Part shown: positions 26,164 to 34,348 of the stretch, one piece after another
How the letters are laid out: every line of letters begins with the position of its first letter
Numbering within the stretch: the stretch's first letter is position 1
Source of the DNA: Paractinoplanes durhamensis
GTDB lineage: Bacteria; Actinomycetota; Actinomycetes; Mycobacteriales; Micromonosporaceae
DNA length: 64,000 bases
Assembly (NCBI RefSeq): GCF_016862175.1
Contig: NZ_BOML01000036.1
Location: 124,001-188,000 of the forward strand
Reading direction: 5' to 3'
Translations under genes and position numbers: made by a program
Notes under the pieces: generated by a model
Told to the model about the DNA's origin: nothing
Databases searched by the model: none
Seen by the model: only the letters and a program-made list of their open reading frames with translations

Positions 26164-26751
26164 TCAGTCGACGCGGTAGGTCAGGTGGGTGGCGTGGCCG
26201 GAGGCTCGGACGTGGATCTGCCGCAGGCTTCGGGGTGTGGCGCCGGCGAACAGCGGGGTGCCGCCGCCCAGCAGCACCGGGGCGATGTGCAGCCGGAGTT
26301 CGTCGACCACGCCGGCCTCGATCGCCCGCCGGATCGTCTCGCCGCCGCCCATGACGACGACGTCGCGGTCCTCGGCGAGGGCGACGCCCTTGGCCACCGC
26401 ACTGGCGATGCCGTCGACCACGAAGGTCATCCGGTCGGCGAGCCGCACGTAATCCGGCGGATTACGGGTGACGACCAGCACCGGCGGCTCGGCGACCAGG
26501 CGGGCGCCGTAGCCCATCTCGTCGTTCCACCCGGTCGGCGCATCGACGATGTCGAACAGCCGCCGCCCCATGATGACCACACCGGTCGCCGCGACGGACT
26601 CCTCGAGCACCGCCCGGTCGATCGCGTCGGGTTGCAACGCCCAGGTGTGCAGCCCCTCCCCACCGGCGCCGAGCCCGAGCTCCGGACTGGCTTCCGGCCC
26701 GGTGACGAACCCGTCCAGCGACACCGAGATGTCCGCCACTACCTTGGCCAT
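26164..26751 (-). CDS. RibD C-terminal / dihydrofolate reductase-like protein
   Basis: 195 residues from the ATG at 26751 (GGAG upstream). Starts AKVVADISVSLDGFVTGP, and shows GVVIMGRRLFD, DVVVMGGGETIRRAIEAGVVDEL and HIAPVLLGGGTPLF, the pattern of RibD C-terminal reductases. These are NADPH-dependent reductases of unknown substrate in most actinobacteria. Confidence 0.88.
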   Translation of the reverse strand: MAKVVADISVSLDGFVTGPEASPELGLGAGGEGLHTWALQPDAIDRAVLEESVAATGVVIMGRRLFDIVDAPTGWNDEMGYGARLVAEPPVLVVTRNPPDYVRLADRMTFVVDGIASAVAKGVALAEDRDVVVMGGGETIRRAIEAGVVDELRLHIAPVLLGGGTPLFAGATPRSLRQIHVRASGHATHLTYRVD

Positions 26752-26823
26752 GACCCGCTCCTTCCCTCCGCCCGCCCGCCGGCGAACCGCACCCCGGAGC
26801 ATGCCACCCGCGGGCCGGGGCCG

Positions 26824-27489
26824 TCAGGCTCGGGGGATCAGGCGGGCTCCGGTCCAGGCCAGGCCGGTGCCGGCGGCCAGGAGCAAAAGAGCCCCTACCG
26901 TTGGCAGGGGCTGCTTCGCGTAGGTGCCGGCGCCGATCGCGCACGCGGCCAGCATCATCAGGATGCCGTCGGCCGGGTTGACCAATTTTGATCGGAACAC
27001 CGACCACCCCAGCAGCAACCAGCCGGCGCCGGTGACGGCCGCCGCGGCCGTCCCCGCATGGTGCATCTGATCAGGGTTCAAGGAGAGGCCCTCGGCAGCC
27101 ACGCCGGACGGCAGGGCCGCCAGCGGCAGGGTCAGCATCGCGCCGGCCAGGCCGATCAGCAGGCCGGCGATGGCCGGGCGGCGGGTTCGGGTGCCGGCCA
27201 GCAGGCCGGCCAGGGCGATCATCGCGATCGCGGCCAGCCAGTCGGCGACCAGGGCGACCGGTAACGCGCCGGGCGGTGTGTCGATGCCCAGGGTCAGCCA
27301 GCCGTCCAGGACGGCCGCGGCCGGCAGGGCCCAGAGCGACAGCCGGGCGTAGCGGCGGACCGACCAGATCCACACCGCCTCGCGGACCGGCAGGAGGTGG
27401 TCGTGATCCACCTTGCCCGCGGCCCCCACCCAGGCGGGCGCGACCCGCAACGGTCGTCCACTGGCCGTGCGGTGATGGCTGATGCTCAT
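26824..27489 (-). CDS. Hypothetical membrane protein
   Basis: 221 residues from the ATG at 27489 (MSISHHR). About six hydrophobic stretches (e.g. LSLWALPAAAVLDGWLTLG, GALLLLAAGTGLAWTGARL) after a hydrophilic leader of ~50 residues. No recognised domain. It faces the upstream RTX gene divergently. Confidence 0.6.
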   Translation of the reverse strand: MSISHHRTASGRPLRVAPAWVGAAGKVDHDHLLPVREAVWIWSVRRYARLSLWALPAAAVLDGWLTLGIDTPPGALPVALVADWLAAIAMIALAGLLAGTRTRRPAIAGLLIGLAGAMLTLPLAALPSGVAAEGLSLNPDQMHHAGTAAAAVTGAGWLLLGWSVFRSKLVNPADGILMMLAACAIGAGTYAKQPLPTVGALLLLAAGTGLAWTGARLIPRA

Positions 27490-27673
27490 GGCTCCGCCTC
27501 GCGTGGGCTCAAGCCGAGCGGCCCGGGGGCAACCGTCGGGATCCTGCGCAGAGCATTCCAAACGTATGCGGACGGTGCAGGCAATTCCCAGAAAAGCGAG
27601 GGTTTGCCCAGGAAAACCCCAGTTGATCAGCAGGGGACGACATCGAGCGATGTGGCGCCCTAAGATCCGCGGC

Positions 27674-29365
27674 GTGTCTCGTCGTACCGTCCTCCGAAGT
27701 GCTCTTCTCGTTTCCGGGCTGCTGATCGCGGGAGTCGCCGCGACCGCCCCGGCCGAGGCCGCCGGCCCGGGCATCGCCTGGGTGAACGGCACCACGATCT
27801 ATTTCCGGGCCGCGCCGGGCCAGACCAATCAGGTGGTGGCGACCCGGTCCGGCAAGACCGTCACGGTCGACGACCGGGTGGCGGTGCGGGTGGGGGCCGG
27901 CTGCACGGCGGTCAGCGGTGACAGCACCCGGGTCAGGTGCACGACGAAGAGCAACCCGGGCCGGTTCACCGCCTATCTGTACGACGGCAACGATTCGGTC
28001 CGGGACAACGCCGGCCTCCCGATGACCGCCTACGCGGGCGCCGGGAACGACCAGGTCACCGGCGGCAGCGCCGCCGATGCGCTGAACGGCGAGGCCGGCG
28101 ACGACACGATCTGGGGCCTCGACGGCAACGACCGCATCTGGGGAGCCGCGGGGCACGACCGGGTCTTCGCGGGCAACGGCAACGACGTCGTGTACGGCGA
28201 TGTGGGCAACGACGCGGTGTTCGGCGAGGCCGGAAATGATTATGCCGACACCGGCCCCGGGAACGACTCGGTGGCCGGCGGCCCGGGCAACGACACCGTG
28301 CTCACCCAGGCCGGCGACGACATCGTCAAGGCCGGCCCGGGCGACGACCGGATCTGGGGTGCCGCGGGCGCCGACTCGCTGCTCGGCGACGACGGGAACG
28401 ACCTGGTCAGCGCCGGGGACGGCGACGACGAGATCTTCGGTGGCAACGGCAACGACACGCTGTACAGCGGGCTGGGCGTGAACAAGATCTACGGCGGCCT
28501 CGGCAACGACAAGGAGTACGGCGACCGGGAGGGGGACAACTTCATCGAGGACTACGCCCTGGCGCCGGCGGTGGCCGACGCCGACCTGTTCAGCGGGGGC
28601 GGCGGGTACGACAGCGTCGTGTACTCCGGGCACACCCTGCCGATCACCGCGGACGCCGACGGGGTGGCCGGCGACGACGGGCAGGCCGGCGAGCACGACA
28701 CGATCGGTGCGGGCATCCACGAGGTCCACGGCGGCCGCGGCGCCGACCACCTCTACGCCGTGCCGGGCGGGTCTTCACTGGTCGGCGGCCCGGGCGACGA
28801 CACGCTGGTGGGTGGCGACGGCAACGACGGGCTCGAGGGCGGGCCGGGCGACGACCACCTCGACGGCGGCGCGGGCGACGACCACCTGGACGGCGACGGC
28901 GTGCACAGCGTCTACGAACCGCCGGCGATGGGGGCCGACGTGATCCTCGGCGGCGACGGCCACGACCGGGTGGTCTACACCCAGTACGACCGCGGCGTGA
29001 CGGTCGACCTGGACGGCCAGGACGGCGACGACGGCGCCGCCGGGGAGGGCGACACGGTCGGCGCCGACGTCGAGGACGTCGACGGAACGCCGTACGCGGA
29101 CGAGCTGAACGGCAACGCCGGCGGCAACAAGATCGAGGGCTATGGCGGCGACGACGTGATCCACGGGCTGGCCGGCAACGACGTCCTGGGGGCCGGCACC
29201 GGCCATGCCACAATTTTCGGCGATGCCGGGGACGACAGCCTCTACGGGTCGTTGCAGAGCGGCGTAGCGGTCCAGCTGGACGGTGGCGACAACACCACGG
29301 CCGGCGACACCTGCTTCATCGGCGACCCCGACGTGGTGATCGACTGCGAGCACGTCTACCACTGA
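27674..29365 (+). CDS. Secreted calcium-binding RTX-repeat protein
   Basis: 563 residues from the GTG at 27674; TAAGAT lies 7 nt upstream (leaderless). A twin-arginine signal (SRRTVLRSALLVSG, cleavage after AEA) directs export. About residues 125-290 and 370-430 contain many GGxGxD nonapeptides (e.g. GEAGDDTIWGLDGNDRIWGA), which form calcium beta-rolls. No C-terminal type I secretion signal or T1SS genes are nearby. Function may be adhesive, matrix or enzymatic scaffold; not known. Confidence 0.85.
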   Translation: MSRRTVLRSALLVSGLLIAGVAATAPAEAAGPGIAWVNGTTIYFRAAPGQTNQVVATRSGKTVTVDDRVAVRVGAGCTAVSGDSTRVRCTTKSNPGRFTAYLYDGNDSVRDNAGLPMTAYAGAGNDQVTGGSAADALNGEAGDDTIWGLDGNDRIWGAAGHDRVFAGNGNDVVYGDVGNDAVFGEAGNDYADTGPGNDSVAGGPGNDTVLTQAGDDIVKAGPGDDRIWGAAGADSLLGDDGNDLVSAGDGDDEIFGGNGNDTLYSGLGVNKIYGGLGNDKEYGDREGDNFIEDYALAPAVADADLFSGGGGYDSVVYSGHTLPITADADGVAGDDGQAGEHDTIGAGIHEVHGGRGADHLYAVPGGSSLVGGPGDDTLVGGDGNDGLEGGPGDDHLDGGAGDDHLDGDGVHSVYEPPAMGADVILGGDGHDRVVYTQYDRGVTVDLDGQDGDDGAAGEGDTVGADVEDVDGTPYADELNGNAGGNKIEGYGGDDVIHGLAGNDVLGAGTGHATIFGDAGDDSLYGSLQSGVAVQLDGGDNTTAGDTCFIGDPDVVIDCEHVYH

Positions 29366-29522
29366 CGGGTCGACTGATTTCGAATTAATTTTCAGCCGCT
29401 CTGAGCTGCGGAAACGTCACCGGCTGACGGGCGCTTCGGAACAGCGCGTTGAACCGGTCGTGGGTTGGGGTCCGTACTGCGGGCCGACCGAGAACATCGA
29501 CACCCACGATCCAGGAGTGATG

Positions 29523-30380
29523 ATGAGACCGCGTGCGTACCGGAGGAACCAGGGTCCCAACCGGCGGAAGGCACTCGGTGCCGTCGTCGTCGCCGGCGTG
29601 GTGGCTGTCGCCGGAATCGCCGGTGTCCAGCTCGCCAACGCCAGCACCAACACCGTCAAGGCAGCCGGCGTCATCTCGGTGGACGGCCAGCAGTTCGACG
29701 TCTCGAAGTGCGCGGCACTCGAGATCAACGGCGCCGACGTGATCTGCGACGGCGCAAAGCTCGCCCCGCAGGAGGCGCAGGACGCCGGTGCGGCCGCGGA
29801 GGCCTCGGCGCAGGCGCTCGAGACCGCGTGCGACACGTTCGCGGCGGACGTGGCGGGTGCGGCAGCGGGTGATGCCGGTGCAGCGGGTGACGCCGGCGCA
29901 GCGGGTGACGCCGGTGCAGCGGGTGACGCCGGTGCGGCGGGTGACGCCGGTGCAGCGGGCGACGCCGGTGCGGCCGGCGACCAGAACGCCGAGGACCAGA
30001 ACGCCGAAGAGGCGGCCGCGGCGGCCAAGGCGGCGAACAAGAAGCTCGCGGCCAAGTACCTGAAGTCGCTGAAGTCGGTGAAGAAGCAGAAGGAAGAGCA
30101 GCAGGCCGAGGACCAGGGCGCTGCCGATCAGGGTGCCGCGGACCAGGGTGCCGAGGACCAGGCCGGCGCGGCCGACCAGGGTGCGGCGGACGCCGCGGCG
30201 GCGGCCGCGGCGGTGACGTCCGCGCAGAAGACGCTGCTCCAGGCCTGCCTGGCGCTGGCCGACGCCAAGACGGCGGCCGGCATCGGTGCCGCCGACCAGG
30301 GCGCCGACAACGGTGCCGGGGACGCGTCCGCGGAGCCCAGCGCCGAGCCGAGCGAAGCGGCCAAGAAGGCCAAGAAGTAA
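29523..30380 (+). CDS. Secreted AGDAGA-repeat hypothetical protein
   Basis: 285 residues. The second of two ATGs is chosen because AGGAG then lies 5 nt upstream. A signal peptide (ALGAVVVAGVVAVAGIAGVQLANA) precedes a short domain with Cys 63, 75 and 103, then seven AGDAGA hexapeptides, a Lys/Gln/Glu-rich helical segment (KKLAAKYLKSLKSVKKQKEEQQ), AADQG repeats and an Ala-rich helix with one Cys. It ends in EPSEAAKKAKK. Unknown family; probably an extracellular or wall-associated helical protein. Confidence 0.75.
   Translation: MRPRAYRRNQGPNRRKALGAVVVAGVVAVAGIAGVQLANASTNTVKAAGVISVDGQQFDVSKCAALEINGADVICDGAKLAPQEAQDAGAAAEASAQALETACDTFAADVAGAAAGDAGAAGDAGAAGDAGAAGDAGAAGDAGAAGDAGAAGDQNAEDQNAEEAAAAAKAANKKLAAKYLKSLKSVKKQKEEQQAEDQGAADQGAADQGAEDQAGAADQGAADAAAAAAAVTSAQKTLLQACLALADAKTAAGIGAADQGADNGAGDASAEPSAEPSEAAKKAKK
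29865..29990 (+). repeat. 18-bp in-frame tandem repeat (7 units)
   Basis: Seven near-identical 18-bp units encode AGDAGA. Third-base differences (GCA/GCG, GAC/GAT, GCC) show partial divergence. Copy number could vary between strains. Confidence 0.85.
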
Positions 30381-30409
30381 CAAGAAGTAAGAGGTAGTCA
30401 GGCATGCGC

Positions 30410-30440
30410 GAAGGGCCGGCCCGAGGTGGGCCGGCCCTTC
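30410..30440. terminator. Bidirectional hairpin terminator
   Basis: GAAGGGCCGGCCC (30410-30422) and GGGCCGGCCCTTC (30428-30440) form a 13-bp stem with a GAGGT loop, between the convergent repeat-protein and SPFH genes. It is followed by a T-containing GTCGTTGTTA. Confidence 0.85.
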
Positions 30441-30454
30441 GTCGTTGTTACCGC

Positions 30455-31573
30455 TCAGGCGTGGTCGCGCGTCTGAGCACCGTTGTAGTCGGCCGACCCG
30501 AGCGCCGCCGACGGCGGGATCGGGTCGGGGGCGGGCAGCGCCGCCGTCCGGTCCGGGTCGCCGCTGACCTGCGCTTCCGCGACCCGCACCTGCTCGTCCA
30601 CCTGGGCCGCAGCCGCGGCGGCCGCCGCGGCCGCCGCCGCCGCCTCGCGCTCGACCGCGGCGGAGTCGACGTTTTCCTTCGGCACGTCGCCGACCATGTT
30701 GGCCAGGCCGCCCAGCGCGCCGCCGAGACCCTCGAGGGCCCGGGTCAGCTCGGTCGGCACGATCCACACCTTGTTGGCCGTGCCGTTCGCGATCTGCGGG
30801 AGGGCCTGCAGGTATTGGTAGGCCAGGACCTTCTGCGACGGGTTGGCGGTGTGGATCGCGTCGAAGACCGTGCGGATGGCCTTCGCCTGACCCTCGGCCT
30901 GCAGGATCCGGGACTGCCGGTCACCGTCGGCGCGCAGCACCGCCGCCTGCTTCTCACCCTCGGCCGTGAGGATCTGAGCCTGCTTGTGGCCCTCGGCGTT
31001 GAGGATGGTGGCCCGGCGTTCCCGCTCGGCGCGCATCTGCTTCTCCATCGAGTCGCGGATGCTCGGCGGCGGCTCGATCGCCTTGATCTCCACCCGGGTG
31101 ACCTTGATGCCCCAGCGCCCGGTGGTCTCGTCGAGAACCATGGAGAGGTGCCGGTTGATCTCCTCGCGGCTGGTCAGGGCCCGCTCCAGGTCGAGGGAAC
31201 CGATGACGTTACGCAGCGTGGTGACGGTCAGCTGCTCGATCGCCTGCAGGAAGTTGTTGATCTCGTAGGTGGCCCGGACCGCGTCGACGACCTTGAAGTA
31301 GAGCACCGTGTCGATCGACACGACCAGGTTGTCGGACGTGATCACCGGCTGCGGCGGGAAGGAGACGACCTGCTCACGCATGTCGACCTTGCTGCGGACC
31401 GCGTCCACGAACGGGACCAGGATGTTGAGACCCGGGCTGAGGGTCCGCTTGTATTTGCCCAGGCGCTCCACGACGTCCATCCGCTGCTGGGGGACGATGC
31501 GGACGGAGCGGAGCAGCGTGACGATGGCGAGCACCACGATCACGATTACTAGTACGCCGATCACTGCTTCCAT
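30455..31573 (-). CDS. SPFH/Band 7 (stomatin-like) membrane protein
   Basis: 372 residues. An N-terminal transmembrane anchor (VIGVLVIVIVVLAIVTLL) precedes the SPFH domain (~25-190; RIVPQQRMDVVERLGKYKRTLSPGLN) and a helical flotillin-like segment rich in AEGxKQA repeats (205-250). Near residue 310 there is a run of ~15 Ala. It pairs with the NfeD gene 9 bp upstream, the classical stomatin-NfeD unit for membrane microdomains or protease control. Confidence 0.92.
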   Translation of the reverse strand: MEAVIGVLVIVIVVLAIVTLLRSVRIVPQQRMDVVERLGKYKRTLSPGLNILVPFVDAVRSKVDMREQVVSFPPQPVITSDNLVVSIDTVLYFKVVDAVRATYEINNFLQAIEQLTVTTLRNVIGSLDLERALTSREEINRHLSMVLDETTGRWGIKVTRVEIKAIEPPPSIRDSMEKQMRAERERRATILNAEGHKQAQILTAEGEKQAAVLRADGDRQSRILQAEGQAKAIRTVFDAIHTANPSQKVLAYQYLQALPQIANGTANKVWIVPTELTRALEGLGGALGGLANMVGDVPKENVDSAAVEREAAAAAAAAAAAAAQVDEQVRVAEAQVSGDPDRTAALPAPDPIPPSAALGSADYNGAQTRDHA

Positions 31574-31582
31574 GGCGCCTCT

Positions 31583-32032
31583 CTAAATGTTCGGTAAATC
31601 GTCGCGCCACACGATGGCCGTGGCGCCCTTGATCTTGATGACCCGGACACGTTCCCCCGGGAGGTATTTCTCGTTGCCGTCGAAGGATCGGGCCTGCCAG
31701 ATCTCGCCGTCGATCTTGATGCAGCCATGATCGCCGTCGACCTCCTCGAGGACCGTCCCCTGGCTGGCCTCGATCGCCTCGAGCCCGATCGGCGTGTCAC
31801 CGGTCTCGATGGCGGGGCGGGCATGGCGCAGGATGATCGGGCGGAGCGCGCCCACCGAGAGGCCGGAAGCGATCGCGAAGACGATCACCTGGAGTAGTAG
31901 GGGGGCGCCGAGAGCGGCGGCACCGGCCGCGGCGAGGGCACCCACCGCGAAGAAAATGATCAGGAGTGTGGCCGTGAAAGCCTCGGCGATCGCCAGTGCG
32001 ATGCCGAGCACGATCCAGAGAATCGCTTCCAC
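31583..32032 (-). CDS. NfeD-family protein
   Basis: 149 residues; GTG start. The N-terminal half holds three to four hydrophobic helices (e.g. ILWIVLGIALAIAEAFTATLLIIFF) and the C-terminal part an OB-fold (GTVLEEVDGDHGCIKIDGEIWQARSFDG... GERVRVIKIKG). It is the short NfeD type without a protease domain, which partners with stomatin, the next gene. Confidence 0.9.
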   Translation of the reverse strand: MEAILWIVLGIALAIAEAFTATLLIIFFAVGALAAAGAAALGAPLLLQVIVFAIASGLSVGALRPIILRHARPAIETGDTPIGLEAIEASQGTVLEEVDGDHGCIKIDGEIWQARSFDGNEKYLPGERVRVIKIKGATAIVWRDDLPNI

Positions 32033-32139
32033 ACCTCGATCGTGTCACGCCGACGCTCGTACGACGAGGCCGCCTCGTGGCGTAGCCATCTCGGCGGTTC
32101 GCAGTTAACCAGAACAGTCATTTGCCGAAGGGGTCCAAC

Positions 32140-33444
32140 GTGTCGCTGCTGCCGGAGACGGCCCGCCGGGTCGACGAGATCGCCTGCCGGGCGCAGTCCG
32201 CCGGACGGGCGCCCTCGCTGGTCCTCGCGGTCGTCCGGGACCGCGCGGTCCTGCACAACGCCTGCGTCGGGGAGCACCCGGTCCCGGACGCGAAAACCCA
32301 GTACCGGGTGGGTTCGATCACCAAGACGCTGACCGCGACGATGGTCATGCAGATGCGCGACGAGGGGTTCTTCGCCCTCGACGACCTGCTCTACCGGCAT
32401 CTGCCGGGCACCCCGATCGGCGGGGTGACGCTCCGGCAGATGCTCGGGCACGTCTCCGGCCTGCAACGCGAGCCGGACGGCCCGTGGTGGGAGCGCAGCA
32501 CCGGCGGGGACGCCGACAAGCTGCTCGCCGACCTCGGCTACGACAAGCTGTCCGGGCCGCCGTTCCGCCGCTACCGCTACTCGAACCTGGCGTACGGGCT
32601 GCTCGGGGCGGTGCTGGAGCGGGTCACCGGGGAGTCGTGGTCGTCGCTGGTCGGCAAGCGGGTGCTCGACCCGCTCGGGATGAAGCGGACGACCTACGCG
32701 CCGATCGAGCCGTTCGCCCGCGGCTACGTGGTGCACGCGCTGGACGGCAGCCTGCACGAGGAGCCGCGGCTGGACTCGGGCGCGATGGCCCCGGCCGGCC
32801 AGCTGTGGTCGACGGTGACCGACATGGCCAAATGGGCCGCGTTCCTCACCGACCCGGCCCCGCAGGTGCTGCCGCGGGAGACGGTCGACGAGATGTGCGC
32901 GCCGGTCGCGCTCAGCGATCTGGAGTCGTGGACCGGCGGCTACGGCCTCGGCCTGCAGCTGTTCCGGGCGGGCGAGCGGGTCTACGCCGGCCACGGCGGC
33001 TCGATGCCCGGGTATGTCGCGCACCTGGTGGTGCACCGGAAGAGCCGGCTCGGCGTGATCGCGTTCGCCAACTCGTACGGCCTGACCGGGACGCACATCC
33101 GCGAGGTCGCCCTGGAGACCCTGACCTCGGTGCTGGACGCCGAGCCGGTCACCCCGGCGCCCTGGCTGCCGGTGGCCCCGCCGGCCGGGGAGGCGGTCGC
33201 GCTGGTCGGCCGCTGGTGGTGGATGGGCCGGGAGTACGAGGTCCGCGCGGACGGCGACGCCCTGGAGATGACCGGCCCCTATCACCGCTCGCGCTTCGTC
33301 CGGGAGGCCCCGGACCGCTGGCGCGGGGTGGACGGCGACAACGAGGGCGAGGTGCTAGCCGCCCTCCGCGACCCGGACGGCACGGTGGTGAAGATCGACA
33401 TCGCCACGTTCGTCTTCAGCCGCGACCCGAGCCACCTGGCCTGA
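32140..33444 (+). CDS. Serine hydrolase of the beta-lactamase / class C family
   Basis: 434 residues from the GTG at 32140, where AAGGGG lies 6 nt upstream (TTG at 32122 is an alternative). Catalytic Ser-x-x-Lys is SITK (59-62); RYSNLAYG supplies Tyr-Ser-Asn and GHGGS the third motif. There is no signal peptide, so it is probably an intracellular esterase or peptidase rather than a lactamase. The ~90-residue C-terminal lipocalin-like part (WWWMGREYEVRADGDALEM) is usual in this group. It overlaps the convergent EamA gene by 90 bp. Confidence 0.9.
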   Translation: MSLLPETARRVDEIACRAQSAGRAPSLVLAVVRDRAVLHNACVGEHPVPDAKTQYRVGSITKTLTATMVMQMRDEGFFALDDLLYRHLPGTPIGGVTLRQMLGHVSGLQREPDGPWWERSTGGDADKLLADLGYDKLSGPPFRRYRYSNLAYGLLGAVLERVTGESWSSLVGKRVLDPLGMKRTTYAPIEPFARGYVVHALDGSLHEEPRLDSGAMAPAGQLWSTVTDMAKWAAFLTDPAPQVLPRETVDEMCAPVALSDLESWTGGYGLGLQLFRAGERVYAGHGGSMPGYVAHLVVHRKSRLGVIAFANSYGLTGTHIREVALETLTSVLDAEPVTPAPWLPVAPPAGEAVALVGRWWWMGREYEVRADGDALEMTGPYHRSRFVREAPDRWRGVDGDNEGEVLAALRDPDGTVVKIDIATFVFSRDPSHLA

Positions 33445-34287
33445 CCCCAACCCGAGCGCCAGTCCCCCGGCCACCACGGCGACGCCCAGCCAGACGGCCG
33501 GGGCCGGCCTCGGGCCGCCGAGCGCCACCCCGGCCGCCGCCGCGGCGATCGGGGCGATGCCGGTGAGCAGGCCCGCGCGGGCCGAGCCGATCCGCTCGAC
33601 GCAGGTGTACCAGAGGACGAACGCGACCGCGGTGACCAGCACCGCCAGGTAGACGCCGGCCAGCACGTCGTCGCGGTGCAGCCGCAGCACCGCGGCCGGG
33701 CCCTCCCGGACGACGCCGGCGAGACCGAAGACGACCGCGGCCATCCAGGTCGCGTGCACCGACACGCCCATCGGGCCGTGCCGGCCGAGCAGCGGGACGG
33801 CCAGGAGCGTGAACCCGGCCTCGCACAGGAACGTCACCACCGCCCACATCAGACCGATCGCGTCGGTGCGGCCGAAACCCTGCACCAGGGCCGCGCCCCC
33901 GGTCACCACCACCGCGGCGAGGACGAGCCGGGGCGCGACGCCGCGTCCTTCGAGGACCGGGCCGGCCACCGCCAGCAGCACCGGCACGCAGGCCACGGCC
34001 ACGCCGAGGACGGCCGGCTCGGCGTGCCGGGAACCGAGGACCAGGGCGAGGTTGAAGACGAACATTCCGGTTACCACTACGCCGGACAGCCACAGCCATT
34101 CGGTGCCGCGCGGGCGGGTCACCTTTCTGAAAATGAGCAGCAGCAACAGGCAGGCCAGCGCGTAGCGCAGGGCCTGGACGGTCAGGAGCGGGGCGTCGGC
34201 GAGGGCGCCGGAGACGGCCACGCTGCCGCCGACGAAGGTCATGCCGGCCGCGCCGGCGAGGGCGGGAAGGCGGTTCACGGGAACCAT
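33355..34287 (-). CDS. EamA/DMT-family transporter
   Basis: 310 residues from the ATG at 34287; a longer frame would include the divergent regulatory region. About ten hydrophobic helices arranged as two repeats (first ends near GSRHAEPAVLGVAVACVPVLLAV). Such proteins export amino acids or metabolites. It diverges from the MocR regulator and shares its operator region, so vitamin B6 or amino-acid-linked control is plausible. Its 3' end overlaps the serine hydrolase by 90 bp. Confidence 0.87.
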   Translation of the reverse strand: MVPVNRLPALAGAAGMTFVGGSVAVSGALADAPLLTVQALRYALACLLLLLIFRKVTRPRGTEWLWLSGVVVTGMFVFNLALVLGSRHAEPAVLGVAVACVPVLLAVAGPVLEGRGVAPRLVLAAVVVTGGAALVQGFGRTDAIGLMWAVVTFLCEAGFTLLAVPLLGRHGPMGVSVHATWMAAVVFGLAGVVREGPAAVLRLHRDDVLAGVYLAVLVTAVAFVLWYTCVERIGSARAGLLTGIAPIAAAAAGVALGGPRPAPAVWLGVAVVAGGLALGLGSGQVARVAAEDERGDVDLHHRAVRVAEGG

Positions 34288-34300
34288 GCTTCCGCCGGGT

Positions 34301-34348
34301 ATGGTCCATTTGAAGGGCCAATTGAGGTACGCATAAGGAGGACCAATT
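34301..34348. promoter_or_regulatory. Candidate MocR operator region
   Basis: Contains GGTCCATTT (34303-34311), GGGCCAATTG (34315-34324) and GGACCAATT (34340-34348), variants of a GGNCCAATT motif like those bound by MocR/PdxR regulators. The element lies between the divergent EamA and regulator starts and the last copy overlaps the initiation site of the regulator. Confidence 0.5.

Noticed and set aside
27674..29365. Type I secretion substrate
   Set aside because: No HlyB/HlyD/TolC-type genes nearby and the protein has an N-terminal Tat-like signal.
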